Below, piece after piece: positions 6,084 to 6,250 of a DNA stretch of 6,250 nt. The stretch is from Dehalococcoidia bacterium UBA2777. GTDB lineage: Bacteria; Chloroflexota; Dehalococcoidia; UBA2247; UBA2777. The notes beneath the pieces were generated by a model. The model made no database searches, was not told the origin of the DNA, and saw only the letters and a list, made by a program, of their open reading frames with translations. The translations under genes were made by a program, and so were the position numbers. The DNA is taken from contig DEIJ01000102.1 in NCBI GenBank assembly GCA_002352365.1, positions 13,043-19,292 on the forward strand, in the 5' to 3' direction. The first letter of the stretch is position 1. Each line of letters begins with the position of its first letter.

Positions 6084-6122
6084 CTCGCTTCCACCCTCGG
6101 CAGAATACCAGCCCCCTGAAAC

Positions 6123-6250
6123 CTGCCTCCTACACAAACACCATATCGGGCTAGCAAGGAAGGTAATAGAAGGAATTATCTCCAGGACTCTCGCTGTTGA
6201 AGGTTTAGTTCGAGGAATTGGATATATTTAAAGGCGTTCCGCCCGAACTT
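6123..6250. other. No supportable feature
   Basis: Neither strand shows a convincing start, ribosome site or family match. The only notable stretch is an AT-rich block around 6222-6232 that could contribute to a minus-strand promoter, but no matching -35 element is evident. Confidence 0.3.

Noticed and set aside
5974..6231. An 85-residue + strand open frame.
   Set aside because: It starts with GTG without a ribosome site and is rich in Ser, Pro and Arg, as expected for the antisense of the minus-strand remnant.
1..6250. CRISPR arrays, insertion sequences or attachment sites.
   Set aside because: No spaced direct repeats, transposase motifs or terminal inverted repeats were found, so the gene decay cannot be tied to a visible mobile element.

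Overview
The window looks like a bacterial chromosome segment. Coding density is high on the + strand, GC is moderate (about 50-55% by eye), and ATG starts follow clear Shine-Dalgarno sites (AGGAGG before the genes at 855 and 3048, and before the decayed gene at 2515). The gene content (persulfide and sulfane-sulfur enzymes, ferritin-like di-iron proteins, a DJ-1/PfpI relative, a tiny metallothionein-like protein and a thioredoxin-fold protein) suggests an anaerobe or microaerophile that handles reactive sulfur, oxygen and metals. Some protein flavours recall Chloroflexota (Dehalococcoidia), but that is a weak impression and no marker gene is present.

Layout. 2-835: rhodanese joined to a ferritin-like di-iron domain; the frame is open to the left edge, so the true start probably lies outside. 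855-2225: a metallo-beta-lactamase-fold protein with two rhodanese domains, resembling persulfide dioxygenase fusions, 19 bases downstream. 2248-3017: three consecutive broken genes: a rubrerythrin-like protein, a DJ-1/PfpI-like protein and an unrecognised Cys-rich small protein. The first two keep recognisable ends but have lost their middles. 3048-3353: an intact 101-residue protein built of two near-identical halves. 3542-3667: a 41-residue, nine-cysteine metallothionein-like protein with its own candidate promoter and an inverted repeat over the -10 box. 3745-5796: a full-length SSP411/YyaL-type protein (thioredoxin fold plus alpha/alpha barrel). 5840-6083, minus strand: pieces of a decayed, unrecognised small protein converging on the previous gene. 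6084-6250: nothing supportable.

How it fits together. The first two genes probably form one transcription unit for sulfane-sulfur transfer and oxidation, with the ferritin-like domain perhaps handling oxygen or peroxide. The broken rubrerythrin and PfpI genes once continued this redox-stress theme. The large genes on both sides are intact while every frameshift falls in two patches, which argues for local gene decay rather than generally poor sequence. The metallothionein-like gene is the item most easily overlooked, because of its size.
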